Positions 7,081 to 13,693 of a stretch of DNA of 13,693 nt are shown piece after piece (position 1 is the first letter of the stretch; each line of letters starts with the position of its first letter). The position numbers were made by a program, and so were the translations under genes. Under the pieces are notes generated by a model. The model saw only the letters and a list, made by a program, of their open reading frames with translations. It was not told where the DNA came from and ran no database searches. The stretch spans positions 1 to 13,693 of the forward strand of contig CAMWTF010000026.1 in assembly GCA_947177105.1 (NCBI GenBank). Reading direction: 5' to 3'. The stretch is from an uncultured Lachnospiraceae bacterium. Lineage in GTDB: Bacteria; Bacillota; Clostridia; Lachnospirales; Lachnospiraceae.

Positions 7081-7776
7081 TCATCTTTTCAAAATCCATA
7101 CAACACCTGCCGCGGTCCGGCGGGCGGTGTTCTTAAAATGATTTCCCGGATTTTGCTGAAACATTGTGTCAATTCCCTTCTGTGTGCAAAAAGCGGCTAT
7201 TTCTCTCGTGCGTTCCTGCACTGTTTTCATATAAGGATTCCCGGTCCTGCACTCTCTGTCGCCAAGGGACAGGTATATGTGCGTTATATCGCCTGCGGTC
7301 CCATGGGCGGAAATATATTCCCCAAAGCCCGGGAACCAAAGCGATCCGGACATGCTGGCGATTCTCGAAAAAAGCGATGTCTGCCAGGCTGCATATATGG
7401 CGAACAGTCCTGCCAGAGAGTAGCCCGCAAGACCTCTCCAGGAAACAGGTCCCAGCAATGCCTCCTCCGCCTTTGGAACAATTTCCTCCGTCAAAAGCCG
7501 CAGATATTCATTCGCCCCTCCCGTACAGGGCGGAGCGCCTTCTGAGAGGGGAGGCATCTCCCAGGGGGTCATATCATGGTGCCAGTCCAATCCGCTTATG
7601 GTCACAAGGGTGAAGTCCGGGCATTCTGCATCCCGCAGCAGCTGATATACTCTTTCGCCCTCCCCCTCAAAGGTATTCATGTATATTATGGGCTTTTCGG
7701 AAGAAGGGCTGGAATATATGGTTATTTCCTTGCCGGACGCACGGAACAGGATTTTATGACAGTCCTCTTTTTTCAT
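7081..7776 (-). CDS. Alpha/beta-hydrolase esterase
   Basis: A 231-residue protein; ATG 7776 is preceded by GGGAGG 11 nt upstream. The fold reads clearly: strand and loop IIYMNTFEGEG (30-40), LVTISGLDW (57-65), nucleophile elbow GYSLAG with Ser120, then SMSGSLWFPG (141-150), IYLSLGDRE with Asp173, and NPGNHF with His213. Ser120/Asp173/His213 form a complete candidate triad. The layout matches the esterase D/Fes/IroE-type family (acyl or siderophore ester hydrolysis). The elbow has Ala at the last position of GxSxG, a common small-residue swap that should not abolish activity. No signal peptide, so cytoplasmic. The substrate is unknown. It starts 38 nt after the end of a Uma2 remnant. Confidence 0.9.
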   Translation of the reverse strand: MKKEDCHKILFRASGKEITIYSSPSSEKPIIYMNTFEGEGERVYQLLRDAECPDFTLVTISGLDWHHDMTPWEMPPLSEGAPPCTGGANEYLRLLTEEIVPKAEEALLGPVSWRGLAGYSLAGLFAIYAAWQTSLFSRIASMSGSLWFPGFGEYISAHGTAGDITHIYLSLGDRECRTGNPYMKTVQERTREIAAFCTQKGIDTMFQQNPGNHFKNTARRTAAGVVWILKR

Positions 7777-7814
7777 CCCCCCAATTTCCTCCCTTCACTC
7801 TACCCTATATAAAC

Positions 7815-7991
7815 CTAAAAATCAAGGTTTTCCATAAAGACAAGACATAAGCTATTTTTCAGTCCCTGCTTTATAATAGCATGAATGTTACTATCGACAA
7901 TGCCATGCCGAAAGTCCGGCGTGGGCGACATATAGTGAATCACTCCGTTTATTTTTTCATCTTTTCTGCGCTCTTCTCCCACTAACCCCAT
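7815..7991 (-). pseudogene. N-terminal remnant of a Uma2-family (PD-(D/E)XK-fold) gene
   Basis: A 58-codon reading frame from ATG 7991 (AAAGGA 9 nt upstream) to TAG 7815. The peptide contains DEKINGVIHYMSPTPDFRHG (11-30), then a helix IVDSNIHAIIKQGLKNSLC (31-49) and VFMENLDF before the stop. This order matches the start of Uma2 (DUF820) proteins as I know them, which normally run on for roughly another 120 residues containing the acidic nuclease-like core. That core is absent; the next bases lead into the ribosome site of the esterase. It is therefore a truncated remnant, although the start and the 58 codons are undamaged and could still be translated. Confidence 0.7.
7873..7900 (-). promoter_or_regulatory. 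Weak candidate promoter for the esterase gene
   Basis: TTGTCG (7895-7900, 4 of 6) is followed after 16 nt by TATTAT (7873-7878, 5 of 6). It lies inside the Uma2 remnant, about 95 nt before the esterase ATG. A promoter may have arisen in the dead gene, or this may be chance in an AT-rich stretch. Confidence 0.3.
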
Positions 7992-8052
7992 ATGCTCAAG
8001 TCCTTTCTATATATGAGTTTTGCATATCTCCTGCAAGCACACCACGACCAAT

Positions 8053-8090
8053 GCTCAATATCCGGCCCCTCTGGCGCTTAGATATTGAGC
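8053..8090 (-). terminator. Hairpin downstream of the rhamnosidase gene, T-tract lacking
   Basis: GCTCAATATC and GATATTGAGC are perfect 10-bp inverted arms around an 18-nt loop, 8 nt past the stop of the GH78 gene. There is no T-run after the stem on the minus strand, so it is not a classic intrinsic terminator; it may protect the 3' end of the mRNA or mark the border of an inserted segment. Together with the Uma2 remnant it is all I find in the 322-nt stretch 7777-8098. Confidence 0.45.
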
Positions 8091-8098
8091 AGGGCGCT

Positions 8099-10735
8099 TT
8101 ATATTTTCCTGAGGGGCCTGCTTGTCTCGTAGGACACTCGGTAGGTGCCGGGGCCTAAGTGACAGATTCCCTCCCTCACATCCGCAAACATGGGATTTGA
8201 ATGATCCGCAAGGGTCATCTCGGTCACAAAAGGCAGCCGCAGTGTGGCGCTGCACCCAAAGGGAACCGTAACGGACAGTTCCACACGGGAGGGTGATGTG
8301 AGTTTCCAGGCGCTCTTATAGAGCCCCGAGGGGGAATCGTATTCCGCCTCCATGCTTCTCAGTTCCCAATTGAGGATGGGGGCAAAATCAACCTTTGTAA
8401 AGCCTAGTGCCCCGTCCGCAGGGTTGATCCCAGCGCTGTGCCTAAACATCCACTCCGCCACGGAACCGTAGGAATAGTGGTTCAAACTGTTCATACCGAT
8501 GCCCGAGATAGTCCCGTCAGCCAACAGACTGTTCCAGCGCTCCCACACGGTGGTGGCTCCCAGCTTTACCTCATTGAGCCAGCCGGGGTACTCCTGGTTG
8601 AGCAGCAGCTCATAGGCCAGTTCGTCATATCCGTTGTCAGTGAGCACATTGCAGAGCAGGGGCGTTCCCACAAAGCCCGTCTTCAGCTTGTGCCCGCTCT
8701 CCTCAAACAGCTTTTCCAGCTGCCTTTTCGTCAGTTCCACATTGTCTGACAGATGATATTTCAGCGTCAGGATCATGGCCGTCTGGGTTCTTATGCAGCA
8801 GCGCCCCGTCTGACTGTAATACTCCCTCTTTACCTCCGCAAACTGCTCACGGGAGAGCTTCCTGTACCGCTCCTCCTCTTTCCTGCCCAGAACCGCCGCT
8901 GCCTTCGCCACCAACTCCGCGCTGGCCGCATAATATATACTGGCGATAAAGCCCTCATCCGTGGCCCCCATCACCTGCTCCGCCCCTCCTACGGGATTGT
9001 CCAGCGCAAGCCAGTCACCGTAGTGGAATACCTCTCGCCAGTGATGATTCTCCCCGTCGAGGGCGGTGATGTAATCCACCCAGGACTTCATGCTCTCAAA
9101 CTGATCCTCCAGAATGCTCTTGTCACCATAAAAAAGGTACAGATTCCAGGGGATGATGCAGGAGGCATCCCCCCACACGCAGGCGCAGGACTCTATGCCG
9201 CAGGACGGCACCACGTCCGGCACTTTCCCTCCCAGCGCGCTCTGCTCCCTGGCCATGTCATAGAGATATTTCGCATAAAAGGCATAGGTATCCTTCAGAT
9301 AGGTGGCCGTGGGAGAAAACACCTGGGCATCTCCCGTCCAGCCCATGCGCTCGTCCCTCTGGGGGCAATCTGTGGGCACATCCACAAAATTGCCCTGCAG
9401 CCCCCACTTCACATTCTCCACAAAACGGTTTACAAGGTTATGACCCGTGTACAGTGTACCCTTGGCCTCGATATCGCTGTAATAGGCCCAGCCCGTGAAA
9501 TCTTCCTTCTTTAAGTCCTTTACCCCTTCAATCTTTACATAGCGGTATCCATAGAAGGTAAAATGGGGCACTATCAGCTTCTCGTTTCCGTCGCTGGTAT
9601 AGAAATATTCCGATTTCGCGGAACGCAGGTTCTCATTGTAAAAATTGCCCTGCTGTAATATCTCGCCGGTCTGAATGTGGATCACCGTACCCCTGGGTTC
9701 ATGGACCCTCAGCGCAAAGATGCCGGTAAACTCCTGTCCCATGTCAAACACCGTCTCCCCCGCCGGGGTGTGAATCAGTTCTATCGGCCGGAAAGTCTCA
9801 TGCACCGTCACAGGAAGGCTCATGCGCTCCGTCAGCTTTCCCGCCGGCGCCTCGCAAAATACTGCCTGGCTCACGGGCAGGGCCTCCAAGGTGTCATCCT
9901 GCCACTCGCCGTCGTACAGGTTGGAAAAGGTAATATTGCTGCGACGCACTTTCCATTCCTCGTCCGTGCCGATTACATCCTCTGTACCGTCCCCGTAGGT
10001 CAGGCGCAGTTCCGCGATCAGCTTCCACTCGTTGCCGTAAAAGCCTGTATCTTCCTTGGCAGTAAAGCCGAACCTGGCCTTGTACCAGCCATTGCCCAGA
10101 AGGATGGACAAGGTGCCTTTTTTCTGTACCATCTCTGTCACGTCATAGGTCTGGTACTGCACCCACTCCTTATAGTCATTGCTGTAGGGAGTAAGATATT
10201 CCTCCCCAATGCGCATCGTCTCTCCGTCCTCCGGAGTATAATAAGCTTCATAAAGACCCAGCCCGCAGATATACAGCCTTGCCCGGACCACTTCTTTTTG
10301 GGGTAAAATCTCCCTCTCAAACCAGGGATGCCTTTTGTCCGAAACCACGCCCCTGGCCTGATCGCCGGGGCTGGTCGCCAGGGATCGGCAGCTCACCCAT
10401 CTTCCGATCCAATCCTCGTCCCGCTTCCCGGTCTCAAACCACTGCACCTCACCTGCGGTTTCTTCCCCGGCGTCGGTCCGCACCGTCACCGTCCAGTAAT
10501 AGCGGGTGCGGGGCCGCAGATCCACCTCCGCCCTGTAGGCCAGGGGATTCGCCCCGCTGTCAAAACCGGAATCAAACAAAATCTTCTCCAGCTTTTCGTC
10601 CGCGGCCACCACAACCCTCGCCGCCTCCTGCCGCGTCCCCGCCGCCTCCGCCACCTTCCATGAGAACACGCACCTTGTCATGCGAAAACCAAGCGGGTTC
10701 CTTAAATGGTTTACTTTCAGATCATAAAGTCTCAT
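8099..10735 (-). CDS. GH78 alpha-L-rhamnosidase
   Basis: An 878-residue enzyme with the complete family architecture. An Fn3-like N-terminal domain (about 1-105, LRPRTRYYWTVTV) is followed by a beta-sandwich (about 140-310, RARLYICGLGLYEAY, LGNGWYKARFGF) and a rhamnosidase domain (320-415, VFDMGQEFTGIF, FTFYGYRYVKIEG). The (alpha/alpha)6 barrel (about 420-775) carries VPTDCPQRDERMGWTGDAQ with the general-acid candidate Glu462 and Asp469, and GATTVWERWNS with the general-base candidate Glu732. A C-terminal beta-sandwich ends the protein. It removes terminal alpha-L-rhamnose, typically from plant glycosides or pectin fragments. There is no signal peptide, so it should act in the cytoplasm on imported oligosaccharides or glycosides. 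AAGGAG lies about 8 nt before ATG 10735. No transporter or rhamnose catabolic genes are in the window. Confidence 0.96.
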   Translation of the reverse strand: MRLYDLKVNHLRNPLGFRMTRCVFSWKVAEAAGTRQEAARVVVAADEKLEKILFDSGFDSGANPLAYRAEVDLRPRTRYYWTVTVRTDAGEETAGEVQWFETGKRDEDWIGRWVSCRSLATSPGDQARGVVSDKRHPWFEREILPQKEVVRARLYICGLGLYEAYYTPEDGETMRIGEEYLTPYSNDYKEWVQYQTYDVTEMVQKKGTLSILLGNGWYKARFGFTAKEDTGFYGNEWKLIAELRLTYGDGTEDVIGTDEEWKVRRSNITFSNLYDGEWQDDTLEALPVSQAVFCEAPAGKLTERMSLPVTVHETFRPIELIHTPAGETVFDMGQEFTGIFALRVHEPRGTVIHIQTGEILQQGNFYNENLRSAKSEYFYTSDGNEKLIVPHFTFYGYRYVKIEGVKDLKKEDFTGWAYYSDIEAKGTLYTGHNLVNRFVENVKWGLQGNFVDVPTDCPQRDERMGWTGDAQVFSPTATYLKDTYAFYAKYLYDMAREQSALGGKVPDVVPSCGIESCACVWGDASCIIPWNLYLFYGDKSILEDQFESMKSWVDYITALDGENHHWREVFHYGDWLALDNPVGGAEQVMGATDEGFIASIYYAASAELVAKAAAVLGRKEEERYRKLSREQFAEVKREYYSQTGRCCIRTQTAMILTLKYHLSDNVELTKRQLEKLFEESGHKLKTGFVGTPLLCNVLTDNGYDELAYELLLNQEYPGWLNEVKLGATTVWERWNSLLADGTISGIGMNSLNHYSYGSVAEWMFRHSAGINPADGALGFTKVDFAPILNWELRSMEAEYDSPSGLYKSAWKLTSPSRVELSVTVPFGCSATLRLPFVTEMTLADHSNPMFADVREGICHLGPGTYRVSYETSRPLRKI

Positions 10736-10750
10736 GTTTTCCTCTCCTTA

Positions 10751-10779
10751 TTTATACTGCGCACCAGCCTCCATGTCAC
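10751..10779 (-). promoter_or_regulatory. Candidate promoter of the rhamnosidase gene, unusually close to the start codon
   Basis: GTGACA (10774-10779, 5 of 6) and TATAAA (10751-10756, 5 of 6) are 17 nt apart. The predicted transcription start near 10744 falls within the AAGGAG ribosome site, which would leave a leader of about 9 nt. Either the pair is fortuitous or the start is nearly leaderless. Confidence 0.35.
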
Positions 10780-10810
10780 AGCTTTGCCGCGACTCAAATC
10801 CGGATGAAAA
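10766..10810 (-). repeat. Structured intergenic repeat, copy 2
   Basis: On the minus strand: TTTTCATCC, 4 nt, TTGAGTCGC, 14 nt, ATGGAGGCT, the same three 9-mers as at 3288-3329. Between TTGA and ATGGAGG an 8-bp stem can form with an AAA loop (GTCGCGGC with GCTGTGAC, two G-U pairs). It occupies about half of the 97-nt gap between the DUF434 gene and the rhamnosidase gene, and its last blocks overlap the candidate -35 box. Confidence 0.6.
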
Positions 10811-10832
10811 ATACCTTCGGCTCCCTGCCAGT

Positions 10833-11552
10833 CTATATCACCCCGGAAGTGAAATCCACAAAGGGATACTCTCCCATCTCTTCTTCGATGATCCTGCCGT
10901 TTAGATTAAACCAACTCTGGCATTTGTCCAGAATGATGGCATCGCTGGTTATGACATTTTCCAGAGACTCCAATGTGACATCCACATTGTGGATAACTTC
11001 CAATTGCAGTTCAAAAGGAAAATCCCCCAGCAGCGTTCCTATCTGTTCTTTCAGCCTCCCGGAGTTGGATACCGGAGAATCCAAGTAGAACACTGCCTTG
11101 CCGACACCGCTTTTCTCCAGCATCCTGCCTGTCATCAGGATCGCCTGCGAAGTCTTGTCAATCAGGCGGTATGAACCTCTGAGGGCAGCCAGATCTCGTA
11201 CGGTTCCATCCATACACCTCAGCAACAGGGAGCCGGACAGGGCGACCTCCAGGGTGATGATTGTGTTAAAGCCGTCAATATGCACCACACAGCCTTCCGG
11301 GAGTTCATGGAGTTCCCTATCCTTTCTATTCTCTATGTTCTCCCGGGAAGATACGGCCCTCACCAGCGCCATCCGCTGCCGCTCCGACAGCAGATAGTGG
11401 TTTCCCACAAACACGGATGCCCCTTTGATGGGATAGCCCTGGTTCAGCAAATAATACAGATTCTGTGCCGCCCTGTGCAGTTCGGGAACTGCAGCAGCGC
11501 CAAATTCTGTCTGATCACTGGGAACATAGCCCCTCTGTACACTCTTGCACAT
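10833..11552 (-). CDS. DUF434-family protein, putative NYN/PIN-like
   Basis: A 239-residue protein. I chose ATG 11552 because GGGAGG lies 5 nt upstream and the distance fits the gap after the antitoxin; the frame extends to TTG 11588 without a site. The family pattern is complete: RGYVPSDQ (7-14), YYLLNQGYPIKGASVFVGNHYLLSERQRMAL (33-63), IDGFNTIITLEVALSG (92-107), LLRCMDGTVRDLAALRGSYRLIDKT (110-134), FYLDSPVSNSGRLK (155-168), NVD (189-191) and TSDAIILDKCQSWFNL (202-217). The family has no established function that I know. The spaced acids Asp93, Asp158, Asp204 and Asp209 in IDGFN, YLDSP and TSDxIILD contexts resemble NYN/PIN RNase active sites, which is my inference. It is the third gene of the HigBA-like cassette (16-nt gap) with no promoter of its own visible. 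Confidence 0.9.
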   Translation of the reverse strand: MCKSVQRGYVPSDQTEFGAAAVPELHRAAQNLYYLLNQGYPIKGASVFVGNHYLLSERQRMALVRAVSSRENIENRKDRELHELPEGCVVHIDGFNTIITLEVALSGSLLLRCMDGTVRDLAALRGSYRLIDKTSQAILMTGRMLEKSGVGKAVFYLDSPVSNSGRLKEQIGTLLGDFPFELQLEVIHNVDVTLESLENVITSDAIILDKCQSWFNLNGRIIEEEMGEYPFVDFTSGVI

Positions 11553-11568
11553 AGTATCCTCCCGCCCT

Positions 11569-11886
11569 TTATACAGTGGTCTGTACAAACGGGAAATTGG
11601 ATACCAGTTCCTCGTCCATCTCCATCATGTTCAGTATCCTGCTGGCTGCTCCGGAGGGATGGTTTTTGCCGGATTCCCATGCCTCCACCGTCTTGTCGGA
11701 GACCCCCATATAGCCTGCAAACAGTTTCTGGGACAGGCCCGTTCTGTTCCTGATGGCCTTGACCTCCTCGGCCTGATATTCCTTTACAGGCAAAACCGTC
11801 ACAACGCGCCGGGGAAGCTTCTTCTCCTTAACATCCTCCACAGCCTCTGTCAATCCTGTCATGATACTCTCATACGCTCTGTTCAT
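11569..11886 (-). CDS. HTH antitoxin/autorepressor of a HigBA-like type II toxin-antitoxin system
   Basis: A 105-residue protein with an XRE-type helix-turn-helix at about 41-73 (EVKAIRNRTGLSQKLFAGYM, then GVSDKTVEAWESGK), the form usual in HigA antitoxins. The N-terminal part (1-36) probably wraps the toxin. It begins 3 nt after the toxin stop, with GGAGG inside the toxin's last codons, so the two are translationally coupled. Toxin-first order is typical of HigBA rather than RelBE. It should neutralise the upstream toxin and bind the palindrome at 12258-12274. Confidence 0.92.
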   Translation of the reverse strand: MNRAYESIMTGLTEAVEDVKEKKLPRRVVTVLPVKEYQAEEVKAIRNRTGLSQKLFAGYMGVSDKTVEAWESGKNHPSGAASRILNMMEMDEELVSNFPFVQTTV

Positions 11887-11889
11887 TGC

Positions 11890-12234
11890 TCATACCTCCG
11901 TCATTATATTTTGTTCCAGTTGATCTATCATTTTTTTAATATTATTCCGTTCCGCGTATGTCAGGTTCTCTTTAACGCTCTTGGGATATACAGTGATCAG
12001 GTAAACCGTTTCCAACGGCAGAAAATCTACATAACAGACTCTTGCGCTGCCGCTTTTTCCCCTGTTTTCCAACGCGAAGCGCAGCTTTCGCAGCTTTCCA
12101 GTTCCCTGCATGACCACTCCAATCTGCGGGTCACTCATAATTAAAAGTTCCAGACGCCGCAGATCATCATCATTCAATCCCAAATCCTCCCAATTCTTAA
12201 TAAACTCTCTGGTCTGTATAAAAGTTCTTGTCAT
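11890..12234 (-). CDS. RelE/HigB-family toxin (putative mRNA interferase)
   Basis: A 114-residue protein of usual family length. ATG 12234 is preceded by AAAGGA. The RelE-fold core is recognisable: GTGKLRKLRFALENRGKSGSARVCYVDF (44-71), with basic Arg52, Arg58, Lys60 and Arg65, then VYLITVYPKSVKENLTYAERNNIKKMI (77-103). Members of the HigB/RelE group cleave mRNA, mostly on the ribosome, and slow growth when the antitoxin is lost. It is the first gene of the cassette, with its own promoter and operator. No frameshift or truncation is visible, so it is probably functional. Confidence 0.92.
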   Translation of the reverse strand: MTRTFIQTREFIKNWEDLGLNDDDLRRLELLIMSDPQIGVVMQGTGKLRKLRFALENRGKSGSARVCYVDFLPLETVYLITVYPKSVKENLTYAERNNIKKMIDQLEQNIMTEV

Positions 12235-12252
12235 TCGTTTTTCCTTTCTCTC

Positions 12253-12281
12253 ATAATACCCTATTCAATAGGGTGTGTCAA
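12253..12281 (-). promoter_or_regulatory. Promoter of the toxin-antitoxin-DUF434 cassette
   Basis: A perfect TTGACA (12276-12281) and TATTAT (12253-12258, 5 of 6) stand 17 nt apart on the minus strand, just 18 nt from the comEC stop. Transcription would start near 12246, giving a short leader of about 12 nt before ATG 12234. Confidence 0.8.
12258..12274. promoter_or_regulatory. 17-bp palindromic operator between -35 and -10
   Basis: ACCCTATT, one central base, AATAGGGT: a perfect palindrome with 8-bp arms. It fills the promoter spacer exactly, so a bound dimer would exclude RNA polymerase. The natural ligand is the HTH antitoxin encoded two genes in, as in other autoregulated type II systems. 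Confidence 0.75.
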
Positions 12282-12298
12282 TACTAAAATTGTATTTT

Positions 12299-13693
12299 TC
12301 AATGAAACTTTTCGACTTCCATTCTGTTATGTATATAGTACACAGTTATCGCTCCGCTATCTGCCGTCTGCAGGGACAGACATCCCACTTTTTCCAGCCG
12401 CTCAAGGGTTTCCTTATGGGGATGTCCATAGGAGTTGTCCCGGCCTGCCGAGATCAGGGCCAGCCGAGGGATAACCGCCTGTAAAAAAGCATCCAAGGTG
12501 GAATACCGAGAACCATGATGAGCCACCTTGAGCACGTCCAGCCCCGGCAGGGACAGGGTCTCCAGATATGCCGTCAATCCTCTTTCTCCCTCTCCCTCCA
12601 CATCCCCGGTAAGCAGCACCCGGAAGTCCTTTTCCTCCAGTAGATAGCAGGCGGAACCCGCATTGTTCTCCCCCTCATACCCCGCCTCAGGCCACAGACA
12701 GGTCAGCCGGAAATCTCCTTGCTGCCAACCTTTTCCCTGAGAAAGATACTCCACCTTGCAGCCCGCCTCCCGGGCCAGCTGCCGCAATTCCTCCAGCGGC
12801 TTTGGCAAAGGCTCCGCCACTTGCGGAAGATACAGCGCCTTAAGCCGTATTCCCTCGCTGTCCAAGAGCAATTCCCTGACAGCGCTTATATGATCCTGGT
12901 CTCCATGGGATAGGAAGATTCCGTCTACGGCGCGGACCCCCTGATATTTCAGATAGGGAATCAGCACATACTCCCCCGCCCGGCTGCGGCTGCTGCTCCC
13001 TCCGTCAAACAGATAGACCTGACCCTGGGCAGTGCGCACATAGATGCAGTCCCCCTGCCCCACATCCAGCATGGTAAGAGAAAAGCCCCTATCCCAACGC
13101 CCTGCAAGAAATACGACTGCCACAGTCAAAAGGAGCAGGCTGATGCCGCCGCCCCAGTTCTGCAAAGCCTTCCCCGCAATACTTTTTGGCTTCACAAGCA
13201 TTTGAGGGAGTATCCTCTTTTTCACAGGGCTGTGACCTGTTCCTGTCCGGATGATCTCCCCCGGCGCCGGGGATTTCGAAGCGTTTCCATATTTTTTCAG
13301 CAAACCGACTGCAGCAGTCAAAATCCCATAGTATCCGGCAATCTGCCATGGCCCGGGACAGCCGGTAATCCACAGATGCCCCGGCAGGCTTTCGACCAGG
13401 CGGCATCCCCCTTCATACAGGCCAAATATCCCCATCACTCCCCACTTCACCGGCAGCAGGGCGGGGAAAATCATCAGTATCAACCCTCCTGCCAGCAGCA
13501 GGCTCATTAGCGGCAGTACAATCAAATTCAGCAACATGCCATAGACTGGAATCTGATAAAAAAAATAAAGCTGAATGGGCAATGTAGTCAGGGTAATGGA
13601 CAGACTGGCCAGCAGCCCTCTAAGCAGATTCTGGGGCAGCAATAGCCCCCTGTTGGCCCATTTTGCCCGGGGTGCGCGGGGGTTGGCCCCCCG
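12299..13693 (-). CDS. comEC: ComEC/Rec2 DNA-uptake channel protein (N-terminus beyond window edge)
   Basis: The frame is open to the window end; 464 residues are visible and the N-terminal OB and channel part is missing. Residues about 25-140 of the fragment are the last membrane helices of the competence domain (LASLSITLTTLPIQLYFFYQ, then IPVYGMLLNLIVLPLM). After a polar linker and one more hydrophobic segment comes the metallo-beta-lactamase domain: LDVGQGDCIYV (209-219), LFDGG, LSHGDQDH with the metal-binding HxDxDH at 263-268, LLTGDVEGEGE, VAHHGSRYST and SYGHPH. ComEC forms the inner-membrane channel for single-stranded DNA in natural transformation; the C-terminal domain is thought to degrade the non-entering strand. 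All expected metal ligands of the visible part are present, so it looks intact. No terminator separates it from the downstream cassette. Confidence 0.95.
   Translation of the reverse strand, partial: RGANPRAPRAKWANRGLLLPQNLLRGLLASLSITLTTLPIQLYFFYQIPVYGMLLNLIVLPLMSLLLAGGLILMIFPALLPVKWGVMGIFGLYEGGCRLVESLPGHLWITGCPGPWQIAGYYGILTAAVGLLKKYGNASKSPAPGEIIRTGTGHSPVKKRILPQMLVKPKSIAGKALQNWGGGISLLLLTVAVVFLAGRWDRGFSLTMLDVGQGDCIYVRTAQGQVYLFDGGSSSRSRAGEYVLIPYLKYQGVRAVDGIFLSHGDQDHISAVRELLLDSEGIRLKALYLPQVAEPLPKPLEELRQLAREAGCKVEYLSQGKGWQQGDFRLTCLWPEAGYEGENNAGSACYLLEEKDFRVLLTGDVEGEGERGLTAYLETLSLPGLDVLKVAHHGSRYSTLDAFLQAVIPRLALISAGRDNSYGHPHKETLERLEKVGCLSLQTADSGAITVYYIHNRMEVEKFH

Noticed and set aside
7811..7830. 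Small AAACCT/AGGTTT hairpin as a terminator
   Set aside because: Only 6 bp, AT-rich and without a T-tract; it covers the end of the Uma2 remnant and is probably chance.
7872..7877. Perfect TATAAT on the plus strand
   Set aside because: No -35 box is found 16-18 nt upstream and nothing but a 17-codon frame follows on the plus strand.
8753..9514. 253-codon plus-strand open frame
   Set aside because: Antisense to the catalytic barrel of the GH78 enzyme, and without domain-like content or a ribosome site.
10279..11088. 269-codon plus-strand open frame crossing a gene boundary
   Set aside because: It runs antisense across the rhamnosidase start, the intergenic repeat and the DUF434 gene; its Pro/Ser-rich peptide is not protein-like.
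1..13693. CRISPR array, tRNA, rRNA, insertion sequence or phage gene
   Set aside because: I looked on both strands for regularly spaced repeats, tRNA cloverleaf signatures, transposase or integrase motifs and found none that I could support.

Overview
The window reads as chromosomal DNA of a Gram-positive anaerobe of the class Clostridia, most likely a Lachnospiraceae-type gut bacterium. This rests on AGGAGG-type ribosome binding sites, a lipoprotein signal peptide, a VanZ-family protein, a DUF434 protein, a Uma2 remnant and the style of the SGNH and MBOAT proteins; it is an inference, since no rRNA or other marker gene is present. Every gene I can support lies on the minus strand, so the window is read from its right end (13693) to its left end (1).

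Right end (13693-12299): the C-terminal half of comEC, the DNA-uptake channel and its metallo-beta-lactamase domain, cut by the window edge. Eighteen bases beyond its stop begins the promoter of a compact cassette (12281-10833): a HigB/RelE-type toxin, its HTH antitoxin, and a DUF434 protein with a NYN/PIN-like acidic signature, separated by only 3 and 16 nt. A perfect 17-bp palindrome fills the space between -35 and -10, so the cassette is probably autoregulated.

Middle (10735-7081): a cytoplasmic GH78 alpha-L-rhamnosidase, then 322 bases without an intact gene that hold a hairpin and a 58-codon remnant of a Uma2-family gene, then a small alpha/beta-hydrolase esterase. Next comes a 368-residue protein of unknown function (6868-5762) with a sigma-28 (SigD/FliA)-like promoter upstream and a strong hairpin after its stop. 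A VanZ-family membrane protein follows (5661-5113).

Left part (4928-1): a good sigma-A promoter drives a three-gene operon: an MBOAT O-acyltransferase, an SGNH-hydrolase-like membrane-anchored partner with an ILEI/PANDER-like C-terminal domain, and a large lipoprotein with an alpha-glucuronidase-type N-terminal domain and a TIM-barrel-like body (cut by the left edge). By analogy with AlgI/AlgJ and DltB/DltD, the first two probably move an acyl group across the membrane onto an extracellular glycan or wall polymer; the lipoprotein may bind or trim that polymer.

The least expected signal is a pair of related intergenic elements about 7.5 kb apart (3288-3329 and 10766-10810). They share three identical 9-base blocks in the same order around a GC-rich hairpin whose sequence differs but whose pairing is kept, and both lie just upstream of genes in the sense orientation.
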